Shown in pieces: positions 28,657 through 38,594 of a stretch of DNA of 51,694 nucleotides. The stretch's first letter is position 1. Every line of letters starts with the position of its first letter. The notes beneath the pieces were generated by a model that saw only the letters and a program-made list of their open reading frames with translations, had not been told where the DNA came from and did not search any database. The stretch lies in the NCBI GenBank assembly GCA_013288565.1, contig JABDBP010000011.1, positions 1 through 51,694 on the forward strand, given 5' to 3'. This stretch comes from Alphaproteobacteria bacterium. GTDB taxonomy: Bacteria; Pseudomonadota; Alphaproteobacteria; Rickettsiales; JABDBP01. Position numbers and translations under genes: made by a program.

Positions 28657-29442
28657 CTATAATACTCCAGCCGTTTTCACCACGAATCCGGGGTTTATGA
28701 ATCCAGGTTTGGCGTATAAAAATTCCGTGCCGTCAATACCGGTAACGGTTCCACCAGCCGCTAAAACCAGGGCGTGGCCGGCGGCGGTATCCCATTCCAT
28801 CGTTTGGCCGAACCTGGGATAAATATCAGCCAACCCCTCGGCGATCAGGCAGAATTTATAGGCGCTCGACGCCGATTTCCGCTCCCGCACTTGGTAATTT
28901 TTCAAATAAACCTCGGTTTCCGGGTCATGATGCGAATGGCTGACGACGAAACTGAATCCTGCATCCTTTTCAGGCGTGCTGACGTGGATTTCTTTTTTCT
29001 CGCCATTACCTACTTTCCAGGCGCGATTGGCTGCATCGGTAAAATAAATCTCACCACGCGCCGGGACGGCTATCACCCCGAATACCGGACGGCGGTTTTT
29101 TACTAACCCTATATTCACCGTGAAATCCCCGGTTTTTCGGATGAAGCTCTTAGTACCGTCTAGCGGATCCACCAGCCAGAAACATTCCGTTGTTAGTGGC
29201 TGGCTATGATTCGCCGTCTGCTCTTCGGAAATTACCGGAATCCCAGGCGTGATCCTGGATAGATTACCGACGATGAAATTATTGGCCTCGATGTCGGCTT
29301 GCGTCACCGGGGATTTGTCGTTCTTGGTAGTGATTTCCATTTCACTTCCGTAATTGCGCATGATTATCCGCCCGGCGGCGATCGCCATCAGGTTTATATC
29401 GGCTATTCTAGGCCCTATTAACGTATCATTTGAGAAAGCCAT
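28657..29442 (-). CDS. cysQ: 3'(2'),5'-bisphosphate nucleotidase CysQ
   Basis: A 261-residue inositol-monophosphatase-fold enzyme that hydrolyses PAP to AMP, removing the by-product of sulfate assimilation. The metal-binding motifs are complete: 'PVISEEQ' (first Glu pair), 'WLVDPLDGTKSF' and 'MEWDTAAGHALV'. The fit to the CysQ branch is better than to SuhB. It is on the opposite strand to the ribosomal operon that follows. The sulfate-binding protein at 44.6 kb is the only other sulfur gene in the window. Confidence 0.92.
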   Translation of the reverse strand: MAFSNDTLIGPRIADINLMAIAAGRIIMRNYGSEMEITTKNDKSPVTQADIEANNFIVGNLSRITPGIPVISEEQTANHSQPLTTECFWLVDPLDGTKSFIRKTGDFTVNIGLVKNRRPVFGVIAVPARGEIYFTDAANRAWKVGNGEKKEIHVSTPEKDAGFSFVVSHSHHDPETEVYLKNYQVRERKSASSAYKFCLIAEGLADIYPRFGQTMEWDTAAGHALVLAAGGTVTGIDGTEFLYAKPGFINPGFVVKTAGVL

Positions 29443-29606
29443 AAAAACCTGTTTAGTTCATAGCGTTATATCATATCAAACTATGAGATACCTATAAAAT
29501 ATACCTTCTATACGATTAGAACGGGCTGAAACTAGGCTTTTTTCATCTGATAACACTCTCGCACTCCTCAAATTCCAAACCCATATAAATACCCGCAATT
29601 TCCCTG

Positions 29607-29634
29607 TTGACTTCTCAAGGTTTCTATCTATACT
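29607..29634 (+). promoter_or_regulatory. Sigma-70 promoter of the rpsM-rpsK-rpoA-rplQ unit
   Basis: TTGACT (29607-29612), 16 bases, TATACT (29629-29634). It lies about 45 bases before the rpsM start and shows that this ribosomal block has its own promoter. Confidence 0.7.
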
Positions 29635-29679
29635 CACGCCTCTTTTTTAAGGCAACCACGCAGGGAATTCCAAGGTTTT

Positions 29680-30057
29680 ATGGCACGTATCGCCGGAGTA
29701 AACTTACCGACAGCAAAGCGCGTAGTCATCGCGCTCACCTATATTTACGGCATCGGCCCGGTTACGGCGCAGAAAATTTGCAAGCAAGTCGGCCTGGCGG
29801 CAGTTAAGCGTGTGCATCAATTGACAGAAAGTGAAGTGAGCAAAATCCGTGAGTTGATCGATAAGGATTATCAAGTAGAAGGCGATTTGCGCCGCGAAGT
29901 GGCGATGAACATCAAACGCCAAATGGATCTCGGAACTTACCGTGGATTGCGTCATCGCAAAAGGCTGCCCGTCCGCGGCCAGCGTACGCACACCAATGCG
30001 CGCACCCGCAAAGGCAAATCAAAACCGATCGCCGGCAAAAAACAAGTAGCGAAATAG
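29680..30057 (+). CDS. rpsM: 30S ribosomal protein S13
   Basis: A 125-residue S13 with '[22 protein letters not shown]'-type opening (helix-two-turn-helix) and the basic C-terminal tail '[15 protein letters not shown]' that reaches the A and P sites. It sits in the small-subunit head and makes the B1 bridges. It is the first gene of the alpha operon here; secY and adk, which normally precede it, are absent, and cysQ is upstream in the opposite direction. Confidence 0.98.
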   Translation: MARIAGVNLPTAKRVVIALTYIYGIGPVTAQKICKQVGLAAVKRVHQLTESEVSKIRELIDKDYQVEGDLRREVAMNIKRQMDLGTYRGLRHRKRLPVRGQRTHTNARTRKGKSKPIAGKKQVAK

Positions 30058-30075
30058 AGTTTAAAAGGATTAAAA

Positions 30076-30534
30076 ATGGCGCAAGAACCAGCAAAAAAAG
30101 AAACTAAGGCGGCAGCCCCGGCGGAAGCTCAGGCTACAGGCGGAAAAACCGCCAAAGCCAAGGGCGTCAAGAAAAAGATACGGAAAAATATCACTTCCGC
30201 TGTCGTGCATATAAACGCCACTTTCAACAACACCATCGTCAATATTTCTGACGCGCAGGGCAACACGCTCTCTTGGTCTTCGGCGGGGATGCAGGGTTTC
30301 AAGGGCTCGCGCAAGTCAACTCCCTATGCAGCCCAGGTCGCGGCTGAACATGCGGGAAGGGCGGCGCAGGAGCACGGTGTGAAAATCGTGGAAATCGAAG
30401 TTAAGGGGCCGGGAGCCGGCCGGGAATCAGCGCTCCGCGCCATCCAGGCTACGGGATTGACTGTCACCACCATCAGGGACGTGACCAAAATTCCGCATAA
30501 CGGTTGCCGTCCGCCAAAACGGCGCAGAGTTTAA
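30076..30534 (+). CDS. rpsK: 30S ribosomal protein S11, with extended N-terminus
   Basis: Residues about 30-152 are a normal S11, with '[15 protein letters not shown]', '[18 protein letters not shown]' and the end '[13 protein letters not shown]'. The first 30 residues are an Ala/Lys/Glu-rich extension longer than the E. coli protein. S11 lies in the platform and contacts mRNA near the exit channel. It follows rpsM by 18 bases. An 'AAAAGGATT' ribosome binding site precedes the ATG. Confidence 0.98.
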   Translation: MAQEPAKKETKAAAPAEAQATGGKTAKAKGVKKKIRKNITSAVVHINATFNNTIVNISDAQGNTLSWSSAGMQGFKGSRKSTPYAAQVAAEHAGRAAQEHGVKIVEIEVKGPGAGRESALRAIQATGLTVTTIRDVTKIPHNGCRPPKRRRV

Positions 30535-30561
30535 TCGAGTCATCTATTTAAAGAGGGAAAA

Positions 30562-31572
30562 GTGATATACAAAAACTGGCAGGATTTGATCAAACCGTCG
30601 AAGCTGGATATTCAGAACGATAAAGGTGAGCGTAAGGCGCAGATCGTGGTCGAGCCGCTGGAGCGGGGTTTCGGCATTACCCTCGGCAACGCGCTGCGTC
30701 GCGTGTTGCTTTCCTCTTTGCAAGGTGCGGCGGTGACTTCAATCAAGATTGAAGGTGTGCTGCATGAATTCTCCTCGGTTCAAGGTGTGCGGGAAGATGT
30801 GACGGATATTGTCCTGAACATCAAGGCACTCAATATCAGAATGCATTCGCCGGAAAAGAAAAGAATTACGCTTAAAGCCACCGGGCCCGGCCAGGTCACT
30901 GCTGGCCAGATTACCACTGATGCTGATGTTGAGATAATCGACAAAGATCAAGTCATTTGCACGCTGGACAAGGGTGCCAAAATTAATATGGAAATGACGG
31001 TAGAAACCGGCAAGGGTTATGTTCCAGCTTCACAAAACCGCCCGGAAGAGGCCCCGATTGGGCTAATCCCGGTAGATGCGCTTTATTCGCCGGTTAAGAA
31101 AGTTACTTACCGGGTCGAGCACAGCCGCGTCGGCCAGGTCACTGACTATGATAAACTGATACTCAGCATCGAAACCGATGGTACTGTCACGCCGGAAAAT
31201 GCCTTGGCCTTTGCCGCGCGCATCATCCAGGATCAGTTGCAACTCTTCATCAATTTCGTCGAGGTAGAGGAACGCAAGGAAGCTAAGGCTGAAGAACTGA
31301 AATTCGACCGCAATCTGCTGAAAAAAGTAGACGAGCTGGAGCTTTCGGTGCGCTCGGCTAATTGCCTGAAGAACGACAACATTGTGTATATCGGCGATCT
31401 AGTCCGGAAAACCGAGGCGGAAATGCTCCGTACCCCGAATTTCGGCCGCAAATCATTGAACGAAATTAAGGAAGTGCTGAACAGCATGAACCTACGGTTC
31501 GGCATGGAAATACCGGAATGGCCGCCGGAAAATATCGAAGAATTGGCCAAGAAATACGAAGATCCGTATTAA
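30562..31572 (+). CDS. rpoA: RNA polymerase alpha subunit
   Basis: A 336-residue alpha subunit. The N-terminal dimerisation domain shows '[23 protein letters not shown]' in part and '[17 protein letters not shown]'. The C-terminal domain (about 250-336), which binds UP elements and activators, shows '[16 protein letters not shown]' and '[16 protein letters not shown]'. Start is GTG at 30562 with AGAGGG upstream. It is the third gene of the alpha operon. Confidence 0.98.
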   Translation: MIYKNWQDLIKPSKLDIQNDKGERKAQIVVEPLERGFGITLGNALRRVLLSSLQGAAVTSIKIEGVLHEFSSVQGVREDVTDIVLNIKALNIRMHSPEKKRITLKATGPGQVTAGQITTDADVEIIDKDQVICTLDKGAKINMEMTVETGKGYVPASQNRPEEAPIGLIPVDALYSPVKKVTYRVEHSRVGQVTDYDKLILSIETDGTVTPENALAFAARIIQDQLQLFINFVEVEERKEAKAEELKFDRNLLKKVDELELSVRSANCLKNDNIVYIGDLVRKTEAEMLRTPNFGRKSLNEIKEVLNSMNLRFGMEIPEWPPENIEELAKKYEDPY

Positions 31573-31586
31573 AGAGGAAATAAGCC

Positions 31587-32006
31587 ATGCGTCACGCAAT
31601 AAAAGGCAGAAAATTAAACCGCACTTCGAGCCACCGGGGCGCTCTGTTTGCCAACCTGGCCATTTCACTCATCGAAAATGAGCAGATAACTACCACCCTG
31701 CCGAAAGCTAAGGATCTCAGGCCGTATGTTGAACGCCTGGTGACTTTGGGCAAAAAAGGCGGCTTGCACGCCAGGCGTCAGGTGCTTTCGCTGATAAAAG
31801 ACACAGCGCTTACCGAAAAACTTTTCAAAACCCTGGCCGATCGCTACAAAACCCGTCTAGGCGGGTACACCCGCATCATGAAGGCTGGTTTCCGTCCAGG
31901 CGATAACGCGCCGCTCGCCATCATCGAGTTCGTCGATCGGGACATACAGGCCAAGGGCAAAAAAGACCGCGAAAGGCAAGTGGCTGAAGCTGCAAAACCT
32001 AATTAA
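31587..32006 (+). CDS. rplQ: 50S ribosomal protein L17
   Basis: A 139-residue L17 beginning [20 protein letters not shown], with '[26 protein letters not shown]'-like core and a charged alphaproteobacterial C-terminal extension. It binds the large subunit near the tunnel exit. It follows rpoA by 14 bases with AGAGGAAA as ribosome binding site and closes the alpha operon. Confidence 0.98.
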   Translation: MRHAIKGRKLNRTSSHRGALFANLAISLIENEQITTTLPKAKDLRPYVERLVTLGKKGGLHARRQVLSLIKDTALTEKLFKTLADRYKTRLGGYTRIMKAGFRPGDNAPLAIIEFVDRDIQAKGKKDRERQVAEAAKPN

Positions 32007-32045
32007 CCCGGATTTTTAAGCTGCCACGAGGCCGGGAGATTTTTT
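32007..32045 (+). terminator. Possible weak terminator after rplQ
   Basis: CCCGG (32007-32011) can pair with CCGGG (32032-32036), followed by AGATTTTTT. The loop is long (20 bases) and the stem short, so termination is likely to be partial at best before trmD. Confidence 0.3.
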
Positions 32046-32102
32046 ACGAAATCCACAAAGTCCGGTCGTCTCTCGGCGATTTTGCCAGACTATAGGTTAG
32101 CC

Positions 32103-32807
32103 ATGTGGAAAGTTAATGTTTTAAGCCTGTTTCCGAAGGCATTCCCAGGACCGCTGGCACTCTCTCTCGCCGGAAAGGCCATGAAATCTGGCATCTGGAC
32201 TTTAAATTCCATCGACATCCGTGATTACGCGCAAGACAAACACCAGACCGTGGATGATAAACCCTTTGGCGGCGGCAATGGAATGGTGATGCGCCCGGAT
32301 ATTCTGGGCGCGGCAATTGAGGATGTGACAGCTAAAAATCCTGGAACCAAATTATTATATATGTCCCCGCGCGGGATGGTGTTCAATCAAGCAAAGGCTG
32401 TTGAATTATCGAAGGAAAACAATATAACCATCATTTGCGGTCGGTTTGAGGGGATTGATGAGCGAGTCATAAAAAAATACCAAATCGAGGAAATTTCTAT
32501 CGGTGATTTCATACTTTCCGGCGGGGAAATCGCGGCGATGGCCGTTATTGACGCTTGCTTACGGTTGCTGAATGGTGTAATAGTAAAAAACTCTGCTTTG
32601 CTTGAAGAAAGTTTCGGCGGCGGGTCTTTCCACTCCTATTTGCTCGAATATCCGCACTATACGCGGCCGGCAAATTGGGAGGGGATGAGCGTTCCGGACG
32701 TGCTGGTTTCCGGTAATCACGCCGAAGTCGCGAAATGGCGGTTGCAAAAAGCGGAAGAATTGACTAAAGCTAGGCGCCCCGATTTGTGGGGAAAGTATAA
32801 GAAGTGA
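32103..32807 (+). CDS. trmD: tRNA (guanine(37)-N1)-methyltransferase
   Basis: A 234-residue SPOUT methyltransferase that makes m1G37 and prevents +1 frameshifting. The trefoil-knot motifs are present: '[12 protein letters not shown]', '[14 protein letters not shown]' and '[14 protein letters not shown]'. I start it at the ATG at 32103 ([10 protein letters not shown]), the homologous start; an in-frame TTG lies 21 bases upstream. The usual upstream partners rpsP and rimM are missing and rplQ takes their place. rplS follows after seven bases. Confidence 0.95.
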   Translation: MWKVNVLSLFPKAFPGPLALSLAGKAMKSGIWTLNSIDIRDYAQDKHQTVDDKPFGGGNGMVMRPDILGAAIEDVTAKNPGTKLLYMSPRGMVFNQAKAVELSKENNITIICGRFEGIDERVIKKYQIEEISIGDFILSGGEIAAMAVIDACLRLLNGVIVKNSALLEESFGGGSFHSYLLEYPHYTRPANWEGMSVPDVLVSGNHAEVAKWRLQKAEELTKARRPDLWGKYKK

Positions 32808-32814
32808 GGCAATT

Positions 32815-33243
32815 ATGAACACAATGCAAAAATTCGAGCAGGCTGAAATCGTCAGGCTCACGGCGAATAAAAAGATCGACGAATTCGAGCCGGGCGACAC
32901 AGTGCGCGTTAACGTGAAAATCGTTGACGGCGAATCCGAGAGGATTCAGGCCTTTGAAGGCGTCTGCATAGCCAGGAAAAACCGCGCCCTGAACTCCTCC
33001 TTTACCGTCAGGAAAATCAGCCATGGCGAAGGCGTTGAGCGGGTGTTCCCGCTATATTCCCCGCGGATCGAGAGCGTTGAACTGGTGCGCTCCGGCACCG
33101 TCCGCCGCGCCAAACTCTATTACATGCGCGATCTCTCCGGCAAAGCAGCGCGGATTAAGGAAAAAATTGACGTGTTGGCCGCAGCAGAGCCGGAAACCGC
33201 TACCGTTAAGGCAGAGCCGAAGAAGAAAAAAGCGAAAGCTTAA
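32815..33243 (+). CDS. rplS: 50S ribosomal protein L19
   Basis: A 142-residue L19 with '[26 protein letters not shown]' type core and '[19 protein letters not shown]'. The last 30 residues are an Ala/Glu/Lys-rich tail ending 'PKKKKAKA'. L19 lies at the 30S-50S interface. GAGG six bases before the ATG is the ribosome binding site. The trmD-rplS-leuC order is common in alphaproteobacteria. Confidence 0.97.
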   Translation: MNTMQKFEQAEIVRLTANKKIDEFEPGDTVRVNVKIVDGESERIQAFEGVCIARKNRALNSSFTVRKISHGEGVERVFPLYSPRIESVELVRSGTVRRAKLYYMRDLSGKAARIKEKIDVLAAAEPETATVKAEPKKKKAKA

Positions 33244-33256
33244 AAGAAAGGTACTG

Positions 33257-33318
33257 GGTTCTAGGGGCTAGGGGCTAGAAGTTTTTTCCTTATAACCTAA
33301 TACCGAGAACCTAGAACC
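33257..33318. repeat. Word-type palindrome between rplS and leuC
   Basis: GGTTCTAGG (33257-33265) and CCTAGAACC (33310-33318) are perfect inverted copies. The left arm continues as reiterations of 'GGGGCTA' and the right arm as variants of 'ACCTAA/AACCTAG', so the arms pair imperfectly along their length around a TTTTTT loop. The right arm ends three bases before the leuC ATG, leaving no room for a Shine-Dalgarno. Confidence 0.7.
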
Positions 33319-33321
33319 TAA

Positions 33322-34722
33322 ATGCCAAAAACCCTATTCGACAAAATCTGGGAAACGCACTTGGTGGATGAGCAACCGGGCGGCACTTGCCTGCTTTATA
33401 TCGACCATCATTTAATCCATGAAGTGACGAGCCCGCAGGCGTTCGAGGGCTTGCGCGTTGCCGGGCGGAAAGTTAGACGGCCGGATGCAACGCTGGCAGT
33501 GGCCGATCATAATGTTCCCACCAAAGACCGGGCGCTTGGAATCAAAGACGAAACTTCGCGCATTCAAGTCGAAACCCTGGCAAAAAATTGCAAGGAATTC
33601 GGGGTGAAATATTTTCCGCTGGATGATATCCGCCAGGGCATCGTCCACATCGTCGGGCCCGAGCAAGGCTTTACTCAGCCGGGGATGACGATAGTCTGCG
33701 GCGATTCACACACCTCAACCCACGGCGCATTCGGCGCGCTGGCATTCGGCATCGGCACTAGCGAAGTTGAGCACGTTTTAGCCACCCAAACCCTCATCCA
33801 GAAACGCGCGAAAAACATGCGGATTTCAGTGGATGGCGATTTGCCGTTCGGTGTGACGGCAAAGGATTTAATCCTCGCCATCATCGGCAAAATTGGCACT
33901 GCGGGTGGCACTGGATACGTCATCGAATATGCTGGGAAAGCCATCCGTGATTTATCAATGGAAGCCAGGATGACGGTTTGCAATATGTCGATTGAGGCGG
34001 GCGCGCGCGCCGGGTTGATTGCTCCGGATGAAAAAACTTTTGCCTATATAAAAGGCCGTCCGCTCGCCCCAAAGGGGAAGGATTTCGATAAGGCGGTTGC
34101 ATACTGGAAAACATTGCCATCTGACCTGGGCGCGAAATATGATGCAGAAATCACATTGCATACCAAGGATATAATTCCCCAAGTTACATGGGGTACCAGC
34201 CCGGAAGATGTATTGCCAATTGATGGTATCATCCCGAACCCGGCTGAGATGCAGGACGAATCGACGCGCAAGAAAGCCGAGCGGTCGCTGGAATATATGG
34301 GCCTCAAACCTGGAACAAAATTGCAAGATATCATGGTTGATAGGGTTTTCATCGGCTCCTGCACCAATGGCCGGATCGAGGATTTGCGGGAAGTTGCGAA
34401 ATTGGTGAAAGGAAAAAAAGTTGCGGGAAGTGTGAGCGCCATGATCGTTCCGGGCTCAGGTCTTGTGAAAGAACAGGCGGAAAAAGAGGGCTTAGATAAA
34501 ATTTTTACCGCCGCCGGATTCGATTGGCGCGAGCCGGGCTGCTCAATGTGCCTGGCGATGAATGCCGATAAACTAGCGCCGGGTGAGCGATGCGCTTCCA
34601 CATCCAATCGCAATTTCGAAGGCCGCCAGGGTAGGGGAGGCCGCACTCACCTGATGAGCCCGGTAATGGCAGCGGCAGCAGCAGTTACAGGACATTTAAC
34701 CGATGTTAGAGAATTGAAATAA
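33322..34722 (+). CDS. leuC: 3-isopropylmalate dehydratase large subunit
   Basis: A 466-residue aconitase-family [4Fe-4S] enzyme that isomerises 2- to 3-isopropylmalate in leucine synthesis. The cluster cysteines are in '[14 protein letters not shown]' and '[11 protein letters not shown]'. Substrate-side motifs such as '[14 protein letters not shown]' are present. The homologous start is the ATG at 33322, yet there is no ribosome binding site: the preceding bases are the arm of a palindrome. No leuD or leuB follows within the window; lipA comes next after 46 bases. Confidence 0.96.
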   Translation: MPKTLFDKIWETHLVDEQPGGTCLLYIDHHLIHEVTSPQAFEGLRVAGRKVRRPDATLAVADHNVPTKDRALGIKDETSRIQVETLAKNCKEFGVKYFPLDDIRQGIVHIVGPEQGFTQPGMTIVCGDSHTSTHGAFGALAFGIGTSEVEHVLATQTLIQKRAKNMRISVDGDLPFGVTAKDLILAIIGKIGTAGGTGYVIEYAGKAIRDLSMEARMTVCNMSIEAGARAGLIAPDEKTFAYIKGRPLAPKGKDFDKAVAYWKTLPSDLGAKYDAEITLHTKDIIPQVTWGTSPEDVLPIDGIIPNPAEMQDESTRKKAERSLEYMGLKPGTKLQDIMVDRVFIGSCTNGRIEDLREVAKLVKGKKVAGSVSAMIVPGSGLVKEQAEKEGLDKIFTAAGFDWREPGCSMCLAMNADKLAPGERCASTSNRNFEGRQGRGGRTHLMSPVMAAAAAVTGHLTDVRELK

Positions 34723-34768
34723 CAAAATTGATCTATGGAACAAAATAGTAAAAAAATAATTCAGGTAA

Positions 34769-35752
34769 ATGGAAACATACACTAATCATCAAACACCAGA
34801 ATCATCGAATCGGCCCCGCCACCCTGAGAAGGTTGGCCGCGTATATCCCGATTCGCCGCCGAAGGCCGATTGGATTCGAGTTAAAGCGCCGGTTTCTAAG
34901 GAGTTTCAAAGCACACGTGATTTGATCCGTGAGCATAAATTAAACACGGTTTGTGAGGAGGCTTCCTGCCCGAACATCGGCGAATGCTGGAGCAAAAAAC
35001 ATGCAACGGTGATGATTCTGGGTTCCGTCTGCACCCGCGCCTGTTCATTTTGCAATGTTGCAACCGGGCGGCCGGATAAACTCGATCCGCATGAACCGGA
35101 AAATCTGGCAGCAGCGGTGGGTAAATTGGGATTAGAACATATAGTTATCACCTCTGTTGATCGTGACGATCTGGATGATGGTGGGGCTTCACATTTTGTT
35201 GAGTCCATTGAGAAAATTAGGCACTCCGCCCCAAAAACCACCATTGAAATCCTGACCCCGGATTTCTTAAAAAAAGAAGGTGCGGCGGAAAAAGTAATCG
35301 CCGCGAAACCCGATGTTTATAATCACAATATCGAGACAGTGCCGAGGCTTTATCCGAGCGTCCGACCCGGCGCGCGGTATTTCCATTCGCTGAGTTTATT
35401 ACATAAAGTGAAGCAAGTTGATCCTACGATTTTCACCAAATCCGGGCTGATGGTGGGGCTTGGCGAAACCAAGGAGGAAGTATATCAGGTGATGGATGAT
35501 TTGCGCGCGGCGGATGTCGATTTCATCACTATCGGCCAGTATCTCCAGCCGACGAAGCAGCATATAAACGTTGACAGGTATGTGACCCCGGAGGAATTCG
35601 ATTCATATGCGAATATGGCGCGCAGCAAGGGGTTTTTGATGGTATCCAGCTCCCCGCTCACTCGTTCATCATATCATGCCGGTGAGGATTTCCAGCGGAT
35701 GCGGGCGGCGCGGGCGGAAAAACTTGGGACACAAGCATCATCCCAACAATAA
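34769..35752 (+). CDS. lipA: Lipoyl synthase
   Basis: A 327-residue radical SAM enzyme that inserts two sulfurs into octanoyl groups on lipoate-dependent proteins. The auxiliary cluster motif '[12 protein letters not shown]' and the radical SAM motif 'CTRACSFC' are both intact, and the C-terminal '[15 protein letters not shown]' supplies the serine ligand. Residues 1-35 form a polar leader typical of alphaproteobacterial LipA. No lipB is adjacent. Confidence 0.97.
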   Translation: METYTNHQTPESSNRPRHPEKVGRVYPDSPPKADWIRVKAPVSKEFQSTRDLIREHKLNTVCEEASCPNIGECWSKKHATVMILGSVCTRACSFCNVATGRPDKLDPHEPENLAAAVGKLGLEHIVITSVDRDDLDDGGASHFVESIEKIRHSAPKTTIEILTPDFLKKEGAAEKVIAAKPDVYNHNIETVPRLYPSVRPGARYFHSLSLLHKVKQVDPTIFTKSGLMVGLGETKEEVYQVMDDLRAADVDFITIGQYLQPTKQHINVDRYVTPEEFDSYANMARSKGFLMVSSSPLTRSSYHAGEDFQRMRAARAEKLGTQASSQQ

Positions 35753-35821
35753 TCTGTTGATTTCTCCCCGCTCGTCTTGTAAGTCATTCTCCATTATAAA
35801 ACAAACCCATAGGAGTCTTTC

Positions 35822-37897
35822 ATGTCCGTCATGACGTTCATCATTCTTTGCGGCATCGCCTCAATCGTTTACGGGATTTTCGCCGGACGGTCGATTCTGG
35901 CTGCCCCAGCTGGTTCTGATAAAATGAAGCAAATCGCCGCAGCGATCCAGGAAGGAGCCAGGGCATATTTGAACCGTCAATATATGACGATCTCCGTGGT
36001 CGGTGTCGTCATTTGCGGGTTGCTGGCATGGCGGCTTGGGATGTATGTAGGCATTGGGTTCGCTATCGGCTCTATATGTTCAGGACTTGCCGGTTATATC
36101 GGCATGAATATTTCGGTACGTGCGAACGTGCGCACTGCAGAAGCAGCGAAATCCAGCATGGAAAAGGCACTTGGGATTGCCTTCAAATCCGGCGCAGTGA
36201 CGGGGATGCTGGTCGTTGGATTGGGGCTGCTCGGCATTTCGCTATATTATAATTATTTGCTGGGAATCAATTTGGATACCCGGAAAATTCTGGAAGCGTT
36301 GGTGGCGCTTTCCTTCGGCGCATCGCTGATTTCGATTTTCGCGCGGCTTGGCGGCGGGATATTCACCAAGGGCGCGGACGTCGGTGCCGATCTGGTTGGT
36401 AAGGTGGAAGCAGGAATCCCTGAGGATGATCCAAGAAATCCGGCGGTGATAGCAGATAACGTTGGCGATAACGTTGGCGATTGCGCTGGTATGGCTGCTG
36501 ATTTGTTTGAAACATACGTGGTAACAATCGTTGCCACCATGCTGCTGGCTGCAATTTATTTCACCGGGGCAGCGCAAAAAGCGATGATGATTTATCCGCT
36601 GGTGATCGGCGCAGCCTGTATCCTGACTTCTATTGCGGGAACATTTTTCGTTCGACTCGGCAAAGCCAAAAATATCATGGCGGCACTTTATAAAGGATTA
36701 ATCTCTGCCGCTCTGCTTTCAGGTGTCGCGATTTATTTCGTCACCGATAAAATCGTTGGCTTAAAAACCGCATATAGCATCGGAGCATTAAACTTCACCG
36801 GCTGGAACATGTTCCTTTGCTCGCTCTCGGGGCTGGCCGTGACCGGGCTTTTAGTCTGGATCACCGAATATTATACCGCAACTGGTTTTAGGCCAGTTAG
36901 GTCTATTGCCCAAGCTTCAACTACTGGGCACGGCACGAACGTCATCCAGGGCCTTGCAGTTTCGATGGAAGCCACTGCGCTTCCAGCGGTCGTCATTTGT
37001 GCTGGTATTTTATCTGCCTATCTCGAATGTGGATTATTCGGGATTGCGATTTCGGCTACGACCATGCTGGCGCTGGCCGGAATGGTGGTTGCGCTTGATG
37101 CCTACGGCCCGGTGACGGATAACGCTGGAGGAATCGCGGAAATGTCTGGGCTCCCTAAGGAAGTTCGTGTCATCACCGATGCGCTGGATGCTGTCGGCAA
37201 TACCACCAAGGCGGTGACGAAAGGTTATGCCATCGGCTCGGCGGCCTTGGCGGCGCTGGTGCTTTTTGCGGCTTATACCCAGGAGCTGAAGCATTATTTC
37301 AGCAACGTCCATGTGGAATTCCTGCTCTCTGATCCTTATGTTGTGGTCGGCTTGTTTATGGGTGGGTTGTTGCCGTATTTATTTGGCGCGATGGGGATGA
37401 AGGCTGTCGGTCGTGCGGCGGGTAGTGTCGTGGTTGAAGTGCGTAGGCAGTTCAAGGAAATTCCGGGAATAATGGCTGGGACCGCGAAGCCGGACTACGG
37501 CCGTGCCGTCGATATGCTGACCAAAGCGGCGATCCGGGAAATGATAATCCCGTCATTACTCCCTGTGGGAATGCCGATCCTGATTTTCTTCGTCATCCGA
37601 TATATCGGCGGGCAGGCGGAAGGATTCGCGGCGCTCGGAGCCATGCTGCTTGGCATTATCGTAACCGGACTATTCGTGGCTATTTCGATGACAGCGGGCG
37701 GCGGCGCATGGGATAACGCCAAGAAATATATTGAGGAAGGTAATTACGGCGGCAAAGGTTCGGAAGCGCATAAAGCAGCGGTGACCGGCGATACGGTCGG
37801 CGATCCATATAAGGATACGGCAGGCCCGGCGGTCAATCCTATGATAAAAATCGCCAATATCGTGGCGATTCTTCTGCTAGCATTGATGGCAGGGTGA
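35822..37897 (+). CDS. hppA: Membrane-bound proton-translocating pyrophosphatase (K+-independent)
   Basis: A 691-residue protein with about 16 membrane helices that couples PPi hydrolysis to H+ pumping. The substrate-site motif '[27 protein letters not shown]' is seen in part at residues about 177-203, and '[13 protein letters not shown]' follows. The position that separates the two subclasses reads '[11 protein letters not shown]', with Lys where K+-dependent enzymes have Ala, so this is the K+-independent H+-pump class found in photosynthetic and other alphaproteobacteria. AGGAGTC is the ribosome binding site. Confidence 0.97.
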   Translation: MSVMTFIILCGIASIVYGIFAGRSILAAPAGSDKMKQIAAAIQEGARAYLNRQYMTISVVGVVICGLLAWRLGMYVGIGFAIGSICSGLAGYIGMNISVRANVRTAEAAKSSMEKALGIAFKSGAVTGMLVVGLGLLGISLYYNYLLGINLDTRKILEALVALSFGASLISIFARLGGGIFTKGADVGADLVGKVEAGIPEDDPRNPAVIADNVGDNVGDCAGMAADLFETYVVTIVATMLLAAIYFTGAAQKAMMIYPLVIGAACILTSIAGTFFVRLGKAKNIMAALYKGLISAALLSGVAIYFVTDKIVGLKTAYSIGALNFTGWNMFLCSLSGLAVTGLLVWITEYYTATGFRPVRSIAQASTTGHGTNVIQGLAVSMEATALPAVVICAGILSAYLECGLFGIAISATTMLALAGMVVALDAYGPVTDNAGGIAEMSGLPKEVRVITDALDAVGNTTKAVTKGYAIGSAALAALVLFAAYTQELKHYFSNVHVEFLLSDPYVVVGLFMGGLLPYLFGAMGMKAVGRAAGSVVVEVRRQFKEIPGIMAGTAKPDYGRAVDMLTKAAIREMIIPSLLPVGMPILIFFVIRYIGGQAEGFAALGAMLLGIIVTGLFVAISMTAGGGAWDNAKKYIEEGNYGGKGSEAHKAAVTGDTVGDPYKDTAGPAVNPMIKIANIVAILLLALMAG

Positions 37898-37905
37898 TGT
37901 TAGAG

Positions 37906-37990
37906 TGTAAAGTAATGAGTGCTAAGTGCAGAGTTAAGCCACACTCCGCACCATGCGCTCGGCACTATACTCTTAGCACTCGGCACTCTT
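37906..37990. repeat. Word-type palindrome between hppA and a membrane protein gene
   Basis: GAGTGCTAAG (37917-37926) and CTTAGCACTC (37972-37981) are perfect inverted copies, within arms made of reiterated GAGTGC / GCACTC words. The arm ends three to four bases before the ATG at 37994. The 9-mers happen to equal CIRCE half-sites but in the wrong order. Confidence 0.7.
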
Positions 37991-37993
37991 TCA

Positions 37994-38473
37994 ATGAGCG
38001 ATAACAAACCCGCAAAATCCTCCGCCTCCAGGTTTTTGACCAACCTGGTCATCGTCATAACTATTCTCACTGTCCTATCATCGCTGCTGATTTTCCTCGG
38101 CTTCATTTACGTGATGGTAGTGTTAGTGAGTGGCTTCATGCCCTGCATCATCGCCAATCTAGTAGAAAAAAGGAAAAGGCGGCTGGCCTCGAAAACCATC
38201 ACTGCATTCAACCTGGCGGGGATAATGCCGCTACTGTTCTCCCTCGCCCGCTCATCCGACCCGAATTTCGTGGCTCAAGGGGCGTTTAACGACCCCTATA
38301 TATGGCTGATGGTTTATGGATTCGCCGGTTTTGGCTGGCTTGTAGTACAGATCGTGCCACAGATCGTGTTCCTGTTTCTGACCATAAAGGCCGATTTCAC
38401 CATCCGTAAATTGCAGTCCTTGCAGCGCCAACTGATCGAGGAGTGGGGCGAGGGAGTGAAGAATGGTGGGTAA
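37994..38473 (+). CDS. Small integral membrane protein of unknown function
   Basis: A 159-residue protein starting MSDNKPAKSSAS, with about four hydrophobic helices (roughly residues 17-35, 36-50, 68-85 and 103-132) and a charged C-terminus. I do not recognise the family. The frame is open upstream, but those codons are the palindrome, so I start at the ATG at 37994; there is no ribosome binding site. It overlaps the next small gene by 11 bases. Confidence 0.6.
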   Translation: MSDNKPAKSSASRFLTNLVIVITILTVLSSLLIFLGFIYVMVVLVSGFMPCIIANLVEKRKRRLASKTITAFNLAGIMPLLFSLARSSDPNFVAQGAFNDPYIWLMVYGFAGFGWLVVQIVPQIVFLFLTIKADFTIRKLQSLQRQLIEEWGEGVKNGG

Positions 38474-38594
38474 ACAACTAGATTCTGGTATAGAAGTGGG
38501 GGAAATATACATTGACGGCAAGCTGGTACCCGAGAAAAATGGCCACAAGATGCTAAAAGGGCAGGGTGACTTAAGCTATGGGAGATTAAAATGA
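38463..38594 (+). CDS. Small protein of 43 residues, coupled to both neighbours
   Basis: An ATG at 38463 inside the end of the membrane protein gene opens a 43-codon frame (MVGKQLDSGIEVGEIYIDGK... ending YGRLK) that stops at TGA 38592-38594, overlapping the next gene's ATG (ATGA). GGGAGTGAAG before it can act as a ribosome binding site. The short stretch 'GEIYIDGKLVPEKNGHKML' has a beta-hairpin look. Overlaps at both ends argue that it is translated. No homologue is recognised. Confidence 0.5.
   Translation: MVGKQLDSGIEVGEIYIDGKLVPEKNGHKMLKGQGDLSYGRLK

Noticed and set aside
37917-37981. GAGTGCTAA and TTAGCACTC, identical to the two halves of the CIRCE heat-shock operator
   Set aside because: The halves are in the reverse order and 47 bases apart rather than nine, are embedded in other GAGTGC words, and the element is not upstream of groES or dnaK. 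It is better explained as a word palindrome.
37919-37993. N-terminal extension of the membrane protein downstream of hppA
   Set aside because: The extra codons coincide exactly with the palindrome and are low-complexity; the ATG at 37994 gives a normal N-terminus.
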